This document shows positions 1 to 7,255 of a stretch of 34,140 bases of DNA, piece by piece. Under the pieces are notes generated by a model. It was given only the letters and a program-made list of their open reading frames with translations. It ran no database searches and was not told the DNA's origin. The position numbers and the translations under genes were made by a program. The stretch spans positions 1 through 34,140 of the forward strand of contig CAYUVW010000016.1 in the NCBI GenBank assembly GCA_964448405.1, given 5' to 3'. The stretch is from DAORHV01 sp964448405 (GTDB lineage: Bacteria > Patescibacteriota > Gracilibacteria > Peribacterales > Peribacteraceae). Numbering within the stretch: position 1 is the first letter of the stretch; each line of letters opens with the position of its first letter.

Positions 1-148
1 CCAGCACCGTTTCGGCGCCTTCCACGTCGGCAAGCTGCAACGCCCAGTCGTTGGGTTCCTTGTTGGTGGTTGCCAGGTGGCGGCCGAGTTCTTGGCCGTC
101 GGTGCCGGTGGGGCAACGCAACTGCGCGGCGAGGTGGGTGGGGTCCAT
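1..148 (-). CDS. SAM-dependent methyltransferase-like protein, N-terminal fragment (cut by window edge)
   Basis: Reading from an ATG at 148-146, the frame stays open to the window edge and gives 49 residues beginning MDPTHLAAQLRCPTG. The pattern of a short 'HLAxQLRxPTG..G..LG' opening followed by 'A..LADVEGAETVL' resembles the start of small class I SAM-dependent methyltransferases, where the last part leads into the first beta strand and the glycine-rich SAM loop. That loop lies outside the window, so the family is an inference. Composition is GC-rich like most of the window and unlike the AT-rich gene just upstream. The start is 3 nt after the stop of the Abi-C gene on the same strand, so the two could share a transcript. 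No Shine-Dalgarno sequence is visible. Confidence 0.55.
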   Translation of the reverse strand, partial: MDPTHLAAQLRCPTGTDGQELGRHLATTNKEPNDWALQLADVEGAETVL

Positions 149-151
149 AAA

Positions 152-1411
152 TTAATTTAAATTACGTATATATTCATCAAGCTTTTCTTCGGAAATCAAT
201 TCAGCTTTTTTGGAAGCAATCTCTTTCAAAAAGTTTGGCAATCCAACAGCCTGATCATTTTCAAAATAATTTCTAAAAATACTATCAATATCTGCGATAT
301 TTAATTCTTCATAGAAAATTCGCATAAGAGCAAAAAAGACATCGCTGTCAAAGAAGTCTCCAATTTTGTAGTTTTGAATTAAGTGATTCTTTATCGTGTT
401 CTTTAGAAACTTATCACAGGGCTTCAATATTTTTTGAATTTCCTCATCAGATTGAAGCTCTTCAATAGACAGGAAGCGCTTCCTTTTTTTCTTGTCTGAA
501 AGCTCCTGAGCCAAAGGGGTTAGAACATCCATTTTTCTCGCACGCTGATACTCAAGTGTGTCATAGAAGAAGTCAGTCATTGTTTTAGCAGCATTTACTA
601 CTAGTTTTGCATGATGCCTAGCGGGCTTTGCGCTTCTGCGGTGGCGATCACCAATTTTATTACTCACTGTATCAATGCCTTGAATAATGTTGCTGAAACT
701 ACCTGTAATTGCTTTTAGTGCTGCATTAGCTTGATCGCTTTCTGAAAGGTTGAGGAAGCCCTTTATTTTTCTGTAGTCCGTAGCCAAATCTCCAGTTTCA
801 GGCAACTTAAGGCCCGTGCATTGTTCATAGACGTCAGCAATTACTCCCTCCATAAGAGAGCGGGAGCTTGTAATTGCCCCGTCGAAATCTCCTTCAGCTA
901 ATTTATTTTGGCACTTTGTAAGTTGCTGCAATGCAAATTCATGCCTACTTAGCCTCTCTTCATTTTCGATTTCGACAGCATTGGGGTCTGCTTTTGAGAC
1001 TACATAGATTGATTTATCGCCACGCTGCTTTTTTTCTATTATTTTCAATCCTGCTAACAATAAATTCCTGTTAAAAATTTCCAGCAAGCGATCTCGTTCA
1101 TTTATATCATTTCTTACAATTGGATGAACCATTGTGCATAAAACTTTGAGAAATAATTGGTCTTCGCTTTTCATTAAATCAAGCCGTGAGTCTGTATAAA
1201 GCCAATCCTCATCCCAATCGTAGTTATTGCGTCGATGCTGGAACCAATCTCCTTCAAAGTCGCTAAATCTCGCATCGTACGAAGGTAGTTTATCTACATC
1301 CCAAATTCTTTTAATAAAATCGATTTCTTCAAGTCGGCCATACCAACTGATATTACTCAGTCGTAATTCATCAATAATGTCTCTTCGGATTAATTCAGAT
1401 ATTTCTGCCAT
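152..1411 (-). CDS. Abi-C (abortive infection C-terminal) domain protein, probable defence gene
   Basis: This is a 419-residue protein. The N-terminal ~140 residues are charged and helical, with no family I recognise. Residues ~155-290 look like the abortive infection C-terminus domain: an amphipathic stretch with LAEGDFDGAITSSRSLMEG, then a loop with LPETGDLATDYRKIKG, then HRRSAKPARHHAKLVVNAA. In this family the domain occurs in phage-exclusion and other defence proteins; its activity is not established from sequence. A longer reading from GTG at 1447 is possible, but ATG 1411 has a TATGAT -10 box exactly 6 nt upstream, the spacing seen at many genes here. The gene is visibly AT-rich with A/T-ending codons, unlike the GC-rich genes on both sides, which suggests transfer. 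A methyltransferase start follows 3 nt after its stop. I am fairly sure of the domain, not of the function. Confidence 0.7.
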   Translation of the reverse strand: MAEISELIRRDIIDELRLSNISWYGRLEEIDFIKRIWDVDKLPSYDARFSDFEGDWFQHRRNNYDWDEDWLYTDSRLDLMKSEDQLFLKVLCTMVHPIVRNDINERDRLLEIFNRNLLLAGLKIIEKKQRGDKSIYVVSKADPNAVEIENEERLSRHEFALQQLTKCQNKLAEGDFDGAITSSRSLMEGVIADVYEQCTGLKLPETGDLATDYRKIKGFLNLSESDQANAALKAITGSFSNIIQGIDTVSNKIGDRHRRSAKPARHHAKLVVNAAKTMTDFFYDTLEYQRARKMDVLTPLAQELSDKKKRKRFLSIEELQSDEEIQKILKPCDKFLKNTIKNHLIQNYKIGDFFDSDVFFALMRIFYEELNIADIDSIFRNYFENDQAVGLPNFLKEIASKKAELISEEKLDEYIRNLN

Positions 1412-1423
1412 GACTTCATCATA
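1412..1423 (-). promoter_or_regulatory. -10 box of the Abi-C gene, leaderless spacing
   Basis: On the minus strand, TATGAT (1423-1418) is followed by six bases and then ATG (1411-1409). A start of transcription at the usual distance falls on the A of ATG. No convincing -35 was found. Confidence 0.45.
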
Positions 1424-1480
1424 GGCTATGGAGCACCATACATACACGGGGAGCGTAATTTGCTTTCAGTTGTTTCCCAT

Positions 1481-1510
1481 TTGGCGTTTCAATTTTTGCG
1501 AGAGTATACT
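1481..1510 (+). promoter_or_regulatory. Putative sigma-70-type promoter of trxA
   Basis: TTGGCG (1481-1486) and TATACT (1505-1510) are separated by 18 bp. The predicted start near 1517 leaves a leader of about 25 nt before the trxA ATG, with no purine-rich ribosome binding site. Confidence 0.45.
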
Positions 1511-1541
1511 GAGTCCGTTCTGTTAACTTCTCTCTAAGCGT

Positions 1542-1865
1542 ATGGCCACCTCCGTCACTGACCAAGACTTCGACACCGTTGTCATGAAATCAGCACTCCC
1601 GGTGCTGGTCGATTTCTGGGCTCCGTGGTGCGGTCCGTGCAAGGCCATGATTCCGGTCATGGATGAAATCTCGAAAGAGTACGAAGGCAAGCTGCAGGTG
1701 GTGAAGATGAACGTGGACGAGAACACCGAGGTTCCGGGCAAGTACGGCGTTATGAGCATTCCCATGTTCCTCATCGTGAACAAAGGTGAGGTTGTGGATT
1801 CGTTCGTGGGTTCCAAGCCAAAAGAAGATGTTGTTGCTAAACTGAAAGCAGTTCTTCCTCAGTAA
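1542..1865 (+). CDS. trxA: Thioredoxin
   Basis: The 107-residue length is typical of TrxA. The active site WCGPC lies at residues 29-33 (Cys30 and Cys33) after the DFWAP strand, and the cis-proline is Pro74 in MSIPMF. In the family, the two cysteines reduce disulfides in cytosolic proteins such as ribonucleotide reductase and are recharged by thioredoxin reductase, which is not in the window. There is no signal peptide, so it should be cytosolic. A small membrane protein begins 2 nt after the stop and is probably cotranscribed. No Shine-Dalgarno is seen before the ATG. Identity is near certain. Confidence 0.96.
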   Translation: MATSVTDQDFDTVVMKSALPVLVDFWAPWCGPCKAMIPVMDEISKEYEGKLQVVKMNVDENTEVPGKYGVMSIPMFLIVNKGEVVDSFVGSKPKEDVVAKLKAVLPQ

Positions 1866-1867
1866 TT

Positions 1868-2137
1868 ATGCAGTACGTTCTTGGCATTCTCGGTCTCATC
1901 TTCGGGTGTTGCATCGTGAAGTTCCGCGAAAAGGTTGCCAACGAGTTTGGTGATCCGGATTGGGCCAACAAGGTCGGCGGTATGTACAACGTGGTCATTA
2001 TCGTAGGTATTTTCATCTGTTTTTGGAGCATTGCGTACATGACCGACACAATTCAGTTCCTCTTTAGCCCCATTTTGAACATCTTGCCGGTTCAGCGTCC
2101 GCCGGAGACCGGGGGCGGCATTCCGTTGGATTACTAA
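1868..2137 (+). CDS. Small two-helix membrane protein, unknown
   Basis: This 89-residue protein has two hydrophobic segments, at about residues 3-18 (VLGILGLIFGCCIV) and 42-62 (VVIIVGIFICFWSIAYM). Between them is a charged loop with KFREKVANEFGDPDWANK. The tail is proline/glycine-rich and ends GGGIPLDY. It starts 2 nt after the trxA stop without a ribosome binding site, so translation probably couples to trxA. I do not recognise the family. The frame is supported by its position, length and membrane pattern. Confidence 0.7.
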   Translation: MQYVLGILGLIFGCCIVKFREKVANEFGDPDWANKVGGMYNVVIIVGIFICFWSIAYMTDTIQFLFSPILNILPVQRPPETGGGIPLDY

Positions 2138-2142
2138 ATAAA

Positions 2143-2171
2143 TTGAGGTGCGGTCTTTTTTGCAGTATGAT
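2143..2171 (+). promoter_or_regulatory. Promoter of tRNA-Ala
   Basis: TTGAGG (2143-2148) and TATGAT (2166-2171) are 17 bp apart. The predicted start near 2178 is just before the mature 5' end of the tRNA at 2181, which fits a tRNA promoter well. Confidence 0.65.
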
Positions 2172-2180
2172 CTTTTCAGT

Positions 2181-2256
2181 GGGGCTGTAGCTCAGTTGGT
2201 AGAGCGCCTGCTTTGCAAGCAGGATGTCAGGAGTTCGACTCTCCTCAGCTCCACCA
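2181..2256 (+). tRNA. tRNA-Ala (anticodon TGC), CCA encoded
   Basis: The acceptor stem GGGGCTG (2181-2187) pairs with CAGCTCC (2246-2252) with one G-U. The D arm TAGCTCAGTTGGTAGAGC is canonical. The anticodon stem CCTGC/GCAGG (2207-2211/2219-2223) closes loop TTTGCAA, with TGC at 2214-2216. The T arm carries GTTCGAC. The discriminator A2253 is followed by a genomically encoded CCA at 2254-2256, so the end is made without needing CCA addition. Confidence 0.96.
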
Positions 2257-2282
2257 AGACCAATATCATCACTGCGTGAACG

Positions 2283-2639
2283 ATGAGTACGGTTTTGGGT
2301 TGCAGTTCAGTCCTGGGAAAAACAATGCATCACTTCTACAATCCAGACATGCGGACTTGGATCAGGATCGGGTTAGTGGGTGCAATACTGTATCCGATCG
2401 CAAACATTGCCTTTCTCTTTGCAGCGCTTTGCGGCTTTGAAAGCTCAACTTCAGCGTGCAGACTTGCTGGTTGGCTCTATATGCATTTGTTCCCAGGCGA
2501 AATGCTAGAGGGGATTTTCTACATGCGCTCGCCGGTACCCTGGTTTGCCATGGTGATAGTCGCCGATGCCTTGATTGGATTCGCAATCGGCGCAATCGGG
2601 ACTGTTTTGATTACATCAATCCGGCGTCGGCAAGCATAG
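2283..2639 (+). CDS. Small membrane protein, unknown
   Basis: This 118-residue protein has hydrophobic stretches at about residues 29-50 (GLVGAILYPIANIAFLFAALCG), a short amphipathic middle around LAGWLYMHLFPGEML, and residues 87-110 (WFAMVIVADALIGFAIGAIGTVLI). It ends in a positive SIRRRQA tail, which would be cytoplasmic by the positive-inside rule. It begins 26 nt after the tRNA and may share its transcript. An in-frame ATG at 2325 is an alternative start. It converges on pgi, with 7 nt between the two ends. No family is recognised. Confidence 0.6.
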   Translation: MSTVLGCSSVLGKTMHHFYNPDMRTWIRIGLVGAILYPIANIAFLFAALCGFESSTSACRLAGWLYMHLFPGEMLEGIFYMRSPVPWFAMVIVADALIGFAIGAIGTVLITSIRRRQA

Positions 2640-2646
2640 ATTCTTC

Positions 2647-3927
2647 TTACTGCTGCCCCTTCGACAGCAATCCTTTGGTGATCTGTTTGCCGATCTCCAC
2701 GCCCGGCTGCCCGTATGGATCAACACGGTAGAGTTTGCCCAAGTACACGACCTCGGCCATCAGCAGGAAGAAGAGTTGGCCCATGTGGTACTCATCGAGC
2801 CGCTGCAACGAGATGGTCGCATGCGGACGCTTCACCTGTGTGAGCGCCTGGCTGGTGCCTTCGTAGCAGGCGTCCAGCAACTGGCCGAACGTCTTGCCAC
2901 CGATGTACGCAAACGAACTCGGCACGTTCTTCGGCACTTCCAAACGCGGCTTATCCAACTCGCGGATGAACAGGTGCCACTGCTTGCGCGGGCCGGCCAT
3001 CCACTGCTGCAGGAGCGAGTGCTGGTCTTGGGTTCCAATGGCAGCCACCGGAATCGGGTTATTGCCTTCGTTCTTGCCCAGCGACTCAGCCAGCAACTGT
3101 TGTTCCCAGCGTGCGAGTGAGACGAGGCGGTCGCTGTACGGCATGATGACGCGGATCGGGTAGGCGCGGCGGGTATCCAGCAAATACTGCACGGCGGCCA
3201 GCGATGCGGCCGGGTTGCGGCTGAGCGTGGCTTCTTGGCAGTGCGTGTCCATTTCCTTGGCGCCGCGGCAGAACGCGTTGATATCGCCGTTTAGCAATCC
3301 GAGCGAGAGCAACCCCACCGGCGTGAAGATGGAATACCGTCCGCCGACGTTGCGGGGGATGGGCAGCATGGTCATGCGGTTCTCTTTGGCAAACGTGTGC
3401 AGCGCGCCGCCCTCGGGGTCCGTAATGGCGATCACGCGGCTGCCGGGGTGGCTCTTTACCGAGTCCTTCAGGCGGTCGAAACAGGCAAAAAAGGCCGACA
3501 TAGTCTCCAGCGTGCCGCCGGATTTGCTGACGACAACGAGCAATGCGCTCTTCCAGTCAATGAGCTCCAAATGCATGCCGAGCACCGCCGGATCAATCGT
3601 ATCGATGACGATGAACGCCGGAGTCTTGGGTGATTCGAAGACTTCCTGCAACACCTTGGGGCCAAGGCCCGATCCGCCGATGCCGACCCATACCACGGTC
3701 TGGATGTTTTCGGTTTTCACGCGTGCGACAACGTCCGTCACCTGCTTGATCATGTCTTTGTCGTACGGATTCATGGACCAGCCGTGCTCGCCACGCTCGC
3801 GTTCCGCAAGCCATTCTTCGGTGTAACGACGCATGGAGCTGCGCACACCGGCGAACTCCGAGTCGGGAATGCCCATGCTCGGCGTAATCACTTTTGCCAG
3901 CGTGCCTTTGATATCGAGAGTCAGCAT
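2647..3927 (-). CDS. pgi: Glucose-6-phosphate isomerase
   Basis: The enzyme interconverts glucose-6-phosphate and fructose-6-phosphate in glycolysis and gluconeogenesis. The 426 residues match the short bacterial form rather than the ~550-residue enterobacterial form. Visible landmarks are the sugar-phosphate loop GIGGSGLGP (82-90), SKSGGTLET (134-142), the GGRYS loop (195-199) and ESLGKNEGN (281-289), which in the family carries a catalytic region. The start MLTLDIKG lies 13 nt after ruvA ends on the same strand, with no ribosome binding site, so the two are probably one operon. Identity is firm. Confidence 0.95.
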   Translation of the reverse strand: MLTLDIKGTLAKVITPSMGIPDSEFAGVRSSMRRYTEEWLAERERGEHGWSMNPYDKDMIKQVTDVVARVKTENIQTVVWVGIGGSGLGPKVLQEVFESPKTPAFIVIDTIDPAVLGMHLELIDWKSALLVVVSKSGGTLETMSAFFACFDRLKDSVKSHPGSRVIAITDPEGGALHTFAKENRMTMLPIPRNVGGRYSIFTPVGLLSLGLLNGDINAFCRGAKEMDTHCQEATLSRNPAASLAAVQYLLDTRRAYPIRVIMPYSDRLVSLARWEQQLLAESLGKNEGNNPIPVAAIGTQDQHSLLQQWMAGPRKQWHLFIRELDKPRLEVPKNVPSSFAYIGGKTFGQLLDACYEGTSQALTQVKRPHATISLQRLDEYHMGQLFFLLMAEVVYLGKLYRVDPYGQPGVEIGKQITKGLLSKGQQ

Positions 3928-3940
3928 GGTGAGGAGGGGA

Positions 3941-4519
3941 TTAGAGCGAGCGGAGTGCTGCCGAAACGCGGTCTTCGGTACGTTTGATCTTGGCCGGTAC
4001 GTTTTTCACCGCCTTCAATGCGGTGGGGCGATCATAACCCAGTGAGATGAGTGCGGACACTGCGTCTTGATCCGCGCTGCCTACGGTCGCGACTGCAGCG
4101 TCACCTTCCAATTGTTCCGGACGACGTTCTTTGAGCGACTTCAGATCCACGAGCAGTTTTTCGGCCGTCTTTTTACCGATGCCTTTGATTTGCTGCAAGA
4201 CCGTCGCGTCTTCTTCGGCAACAGCCTGCAGAATAATCTGCTTCGGGATGGAGCACATTTCCAGTGCGGTCTTGGGTCCGACACCGTTGAATCCCAGCAG
4301 TTCCACGAATAATCCACGGTCGGCTTCCGTGAGAAAGCCGAACAAATCCAGGCGGTCTTCGCGGACGTAGGTATGCAGAAACAATGTCATTTTTCCGTTC
4401 TCCAGCACCCCCTGCCACACCGGCAGCGGCACCGATACCAAATACCCGACTCCATTCACGTCCACCGCTACCTGGGGGCAGGCCAATCGACGGATGGAAC
4501 CCGTGAGGGAATACAGCAT
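3941..4519 (-). CDS. ruvA: Holliday junction branch migration protein RuvA
   Basis: RuvA binds four-way DNA junctions as a tetramer and loads the RuvB motor during recombinational repair. The 192-residue protein shows the N-terminal OB domain (MLYSLTGSIRRL to about residue 65), two helix-hairpin-helix motifs around LGFNGVGPKTALEM and IKGIGKKTAEKLL, and a C-terminal domain III with AVSALISLGYDRPTALKAV that contacts RuvB. The frame extends upstream to 4684, but RuvA proteins begin at this MLYSL-like strand, and an extended -10 lies 6 nt before this ATG. ruvB and ruvC are not next to it; pgi follows. Confidence 0.93.
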   Translation of the reverse strand: MLYSLTGSIRRLACPQVAVDVNGVGYLVSVPLPVWQGVLENGKMTLFLHTYVREDRLDLFGFLTEADRGLFVELLGFNGVGPKTALEMCSIPKQIILQAVAEEDATVLQQIKGIGKKTAEKLLVDLKSLKERRPEQLEGDAAVATVGSADQDAVSALISLGYDRPTALKAVKNVPAKIKRTEDRVSAALRSL

Positions 4520-4525
4520 GCCCGG

Positions 4526-4534
4526 ATGGTAGCA
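4526..4534 (-). promoter_or_regulatory. Extended -10 promoter of ruvA, leaderless
   Basis: The minus strand reads TGC TACCAT (4534-4526), an extended -10, then six bases and ATG at 4519. The expected first transcribed base is the A of the start codon. Confidence 0.55.
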
Positions 4535-4644
4535 AAATTCCCCCAGTTCCACCGCTGATATCGCTTTACTTTTGTTTGCCTCCGTTCCATGGCCGATTTC
4601 AGCGTTCTGCAGGCCTAGAACGGCTTCGTACCGCGCTGTTTTTG

Positions 4645-4653
4645 TGGTATAAT
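4645..4653 (+). promoter_or_regulatory. Extended -10 promoter of the M23 gene, leaderless
   Basis: TGG TATAAT (4645-4653) is a perfect -10 with the TG extension. ATG 4661 follows after seven bases. The -35 region is poor, which an extended -10 can tolerate. An ATG at 4652 lies inside the -10 box itself and so is unlikely to be the true start. Confidence 0.6.
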
Positions 4654-4660
4654 GGAGAGA

Positions 4661-6475
4661 ATGTGTCCATACAAACATACACACCTTTCCCGCATTGCAG
4701 CGTGCTTGCTGCTGATGTTGTGCATGGGCAATGCCACTGGCTATGCGGCGGAGGCGCCGACCGATGAGGATTTTTCAGTGGCGCGTACGCAGTTTGAGGA
4801 AGTCTGGAAGACCGCTGCCGATGCAAGCAAGCGCCAAGCACAATTGCAAACCAACATCGTGGGATTTCATTCATCCGTAGAGAAGGCCAAGGCAGATTTG
4901 CAAAACCTTGCCGCTGAACGACGCGACGTGGCTCTGCAGATTGCCGAGCAGCGCGTATTGATTGGCGTATTGGCAGCGCAACGCGAGCAAGTGGCCCAAT
5001 CCAAGCAGCGTTATCTGACCCTTGCGCAATCGGAGCGTGAACGCATTATTGCCTTTGCCCGTTTTGCAGCTGTGCAAGACATGATCGTTACCGAGACCGG
5101 TCCGGTTGCCGGCGGAGCGATTGCGCGCAGCATGATGCGCTCGTCACTTGGCGACAGTATCGATGCCGATTTGAGCGTGGTGGCGGTGGCACGTGCCCGT
5201 GAGCAGCTCATTGCGCAGCTGTTGCGCATGGCCGACGCCACGGATGCGGTGCAGGTGCGTTTGCAGGTGGTCGCTCGGGAATTGGATGACGGTATGCGTG
5301 CGCTGGACGCCAAAAATGTAAAGCTCGGCGTCGCCATGAATGAGCGTACGGCAAGTATCGACGACGGCTGGCGCGCTGTGACGCTCAGTCAGCAAGAACT
5401 TGAACGCGTGCAGGTGGAAACCGCCGAAGTCACGGCGCAGGTCATAGAAATGCAGCAGAGCTTGGTGCGCATTAATGCGCAGCTGAAAGAATCCAAGCTC
5501 AACGGTCTGCAGGCACAGCTTGGCGACGTACAGACGAAGCACGCCGCGCTCCTCGACCAGCGCAAAATGCTGCAGGCAAAAGACGATGCCTTGCGCGACA
5601 TCATGGATGGCGAACTCCGCGCATGGAAAGCCGGTCAAGATTTGCGGAATACGGATAAGCGCCAGTACAAGAAAGTCGAAGACGTGCAGCGCGAACTCGA
5701 CGACAAACAAGCGCGCAAAACAGAAGTCGATGCCATTCTGAACGGCACGGCGCCGACCCCGGCGTTTATCGATACGACGGTGGCCCCGCCCGATCCGAAG
5801 GCATTGGCGGCCGAAGCAACGGTGCTTGTCGGTAGCATTGAACAGCTGAAAGAAAAATTGTCGCTGCTGAAGCAGGGTATTCCGGAGGATGCGGCAGATG
5901 CGTATCTGTATGCGAAAACCGCTGCAGCCAGGGCAAAGACAGATCGTGCTGCGATTGCAGAGCAAATGACTGCGCTGTCGGTGCAAGTCGCTTCGCTCAT
6001 CGCCAGCTCCAGCGACATTTCGGCGCAGATCGATACCGTGAATCGCGAGAGCGGACTGGACGGATTGCCGCCCATGTTCCAGTGGCCGGTGCACGGCACC
6101 ATTACCGCCGGATACTACGACCCCGATTACGAAACGGTGTTCGGCGTTCCGCACAAAGCAATCGACATCGCCACACCGCAGGGCACTCCGGTGAAGTCCA
6201 TCGCTGAAGGCGTGGTGTTCAAAGTCAGGCTCGGAGGCGCCACCGGGTACACGTACGTGCTCATTGGTCATCGCAATGGTTACTCTTCGGTGTACGGACA
6301 CTTGTCGCAGGTGTACGTGAAAGCAGGAGATATTGTGGATTACAGCACCATCATCGGTTTGTCGGGTGGCCTACCCGGTACGCCTGGAGCGGGCCCCATG
6401 ACCACCGGTGCTCACGTTCACGTGGAGGTCCTGGAGAATGGGGCGCATATGAACCCGCAGGCGGTGTTGCACTAG
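4661..6475 (+). CDS. EnvC/NlpD-like coiled-coil protein with C-terminal M23 peptidase domain
   Basis: This 604-residue exported protein has a signal peptide at about residues 1-30 (hydrophobic CLLLMLCMGNATGYAAEA). A long coiled-coil-like helical body rich in Gln, Ala, Arg and Glu runs from ~35 to ~465. The C-terminal M23 (LytM) domain starts near FQWPVHGTITAGY. Zinc and catalytic motifs are intact: HKAIDIA (H-x3-D), YGHLS and HVHVEV. In the family such proteins cut peptide cross-bridges in peptidoglycan or activate amidases. The intact metal ligands favour an active endopeptidase rather than a degenerate activator. It is transcribed divergently from ruvA. I start it at 4661 because the -10 box overlaps the earlier ATG at 4652. 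Confidence 0.88.
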   Translation: MCPYKHTHLSRIAACLLLMLCMGNATGYAAEAPTDEDFSVARTQFEEVWKTAADASKRQAQLQTNIVGFHSSVEKAKADLQNLAAERRDVALQIAEQRVLIGVLAAQREQVAQSKQRYLTLAQSERERIIAFARFAAVQDMIVTETGPVAGGAIARSMMRSSLGDSIDADLSVVAVARAREQLIAQLLRMADATDAVQVRLQVVARELDDGMRALDAKNVKLGVAMNERTASIDDGWRAVTLSQQELERVQVETAEVTAQVIEMQQSLVRINAQLKESKLNGLQAQLGDVQTKHAALLDQRKMLQAKDDALRDIMDGELRAWKAGQDLRNTDKRQYKKVEDVQRELDDKQARKTEVDAILNGTAPTPAFIDTTVAPPDPKALAAEATVLVGSIEQLKEKLSLLKQGIPEDAADAYLYAKTAAARAKTDRAAIAEQMTALSVQVASLIASSSDISAQIDTVNRESGLDGLPPMFQWPVHGTITAGYYDPDYETVFGVPHKAIDIATPQGTPVKSIAEGVVFKVRLGGATGYTYVLIGHRNGYSSVYGHLSQVYVKAGDIVDYSTIIGLSGGLPGTPGAGPMTTGAHVHVEVLENGAHMNPQAVLH

Positions 6476-6515
6476 TAGGAGAGTTGCCGATGTTGATAAT
6501 CCAACAGGACTCCAA

Positions 6516-6556
6516 GACTGCATGGGCTCCTGGACTCCGCAAAGTACGATGCTTTT
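6516..6556. repeat. Dispersed intergenic repeat, copy A
   Basis: This segment opens with GACTGCATG, contains CTCCTGGACTCC and closes with TACGATGCTTTT. The same succession occurs at 20851-20895 (GACTGCAATG, CTCCAAGGACTCC, TACGATGCTTTT). It sits in the 93-bp gap between the convergent M23 gene and rsmI. Confidence 0.5.
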
Positions 6557-6568
6557 TTAAGGGGTCTC

Positions 6569-7243
6569 TTAGCGATTTCCGTCCAAGACGATCACAAACT
6601 CTCCTTTTACTTTGAGTGTCGTCGCCAGTGCCGGCAACTCGCCGACTGTGGTTGAAATCGCTTCTTCATGCAACTTCGTGAGCTCGCGCGCGATGGTGAT
6701 TTTACGAGCGGGTTGTTCGACCAGTGTGGTTGCCAGCTCGGACAACGTCTTCAGAATGCGGTGTGAAGATTCGTAAAACACCACAGTGTCTTCCTCGGCA
6801 ATGAATGACTTGAGCATGGTTTGGCGCCCCTTTTTCAGTGGCAGGAAGCCCAAATACCGGAACGCATTAATCGGCAATCCGCTCACGCTGAGTGCGGCTA
6901 AAAACGCCGAAGCACCGGGAATCACTTCCATCGGCAACTTGGCGGCGCGTGCTTTGCTCACCAGCAAATATCCGGGGTCCGAGATACCCGGCGTTCCGGC
7001 GTCGGAGACCAGACACACATGTTCGCCACGGCGGATTTTGTCGATCAACGCGTCCACGCGGGTCGGGTCACTATAGGAGTGAATCGACACCAATTCCTTT
7101 TTGGGGATTTCCAGCAGCGTCAGCAAATGCCCGGTGACGCGCGTGTCTTCGCAGGCGATGACGGTGCAGGCTTTCAGCGTCTCCAATCCACGGACGGTGA
7201 TGTCCTTCAGATTGCCGATGGGTGTTGAAACAATCGAAAGCAC
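6569..7243 (-). CDS. rsmI: 16S rRNA 2'-O-ribose C1402 methyltransferase
   Basis: RsmI methylates the ribose of C1402 in the decoding centre of the 30S subunit using SAM. The 224 residues contain the tetrapyrrole-methylase fold landmarks: STPIGNLKDIT at the N-terminus, ACEDTRVTGHLL, the SAM-binding loop SDAGTPGISDPG, and PGASAFLAALSVSGLP. The family is usually ~280 residues, so this one is short at the C-terminus; it ends after the last core strand FVIVLDGNR. The start is GTG at 7243, supported by a TAAACT box 6 nt upstream that overlaps the end of the preceding gene. It converges on the M23 gene. Confidence 0.93.
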   Translation of the reverse strand: MLSIVSTPIGNLKDITVRGLETLKACTVIACEDTRVTGHLLTLLEIPKKELVSIHSYSDPTRVDALIDKIRRGEHVCLVSDAGTPGISDPGYLLVSKARAAKLPMEVIPGASAFLAALSVSGLPINAFRYLGFLPLKKGRQTMLKSFIAEEDTVVFYESSHRILKTLSELATTLVEQPARKITIARELTKLHEEAISTTVGELPALATTLKVKGEFVIVLDGNR

Positions 7244-7249
7244 ACAAGC

Positions 7250-7255
7250 AGTTTA
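7250..7255 (-). promoter_or_regulatory. -10 box of rsmI, leaderless GTG start
   Basis: TAAACT (7255-7250 on the minus strand) is followed by six bases and then GTG at 7243. The box overlaps the stop codon of the upstream gene at 7253-7255, so rsmI can be transcribed separately from it. Confidence 0.4.

Noticed and set aside
5144..6301. Long minus-strand open frame opposite the M23 gene
   Set aside because: The plus-strand product has a signal peptide, coiled coil and intact M23 motifs; the opposite reading is a shadow caused by GC-rich codons.
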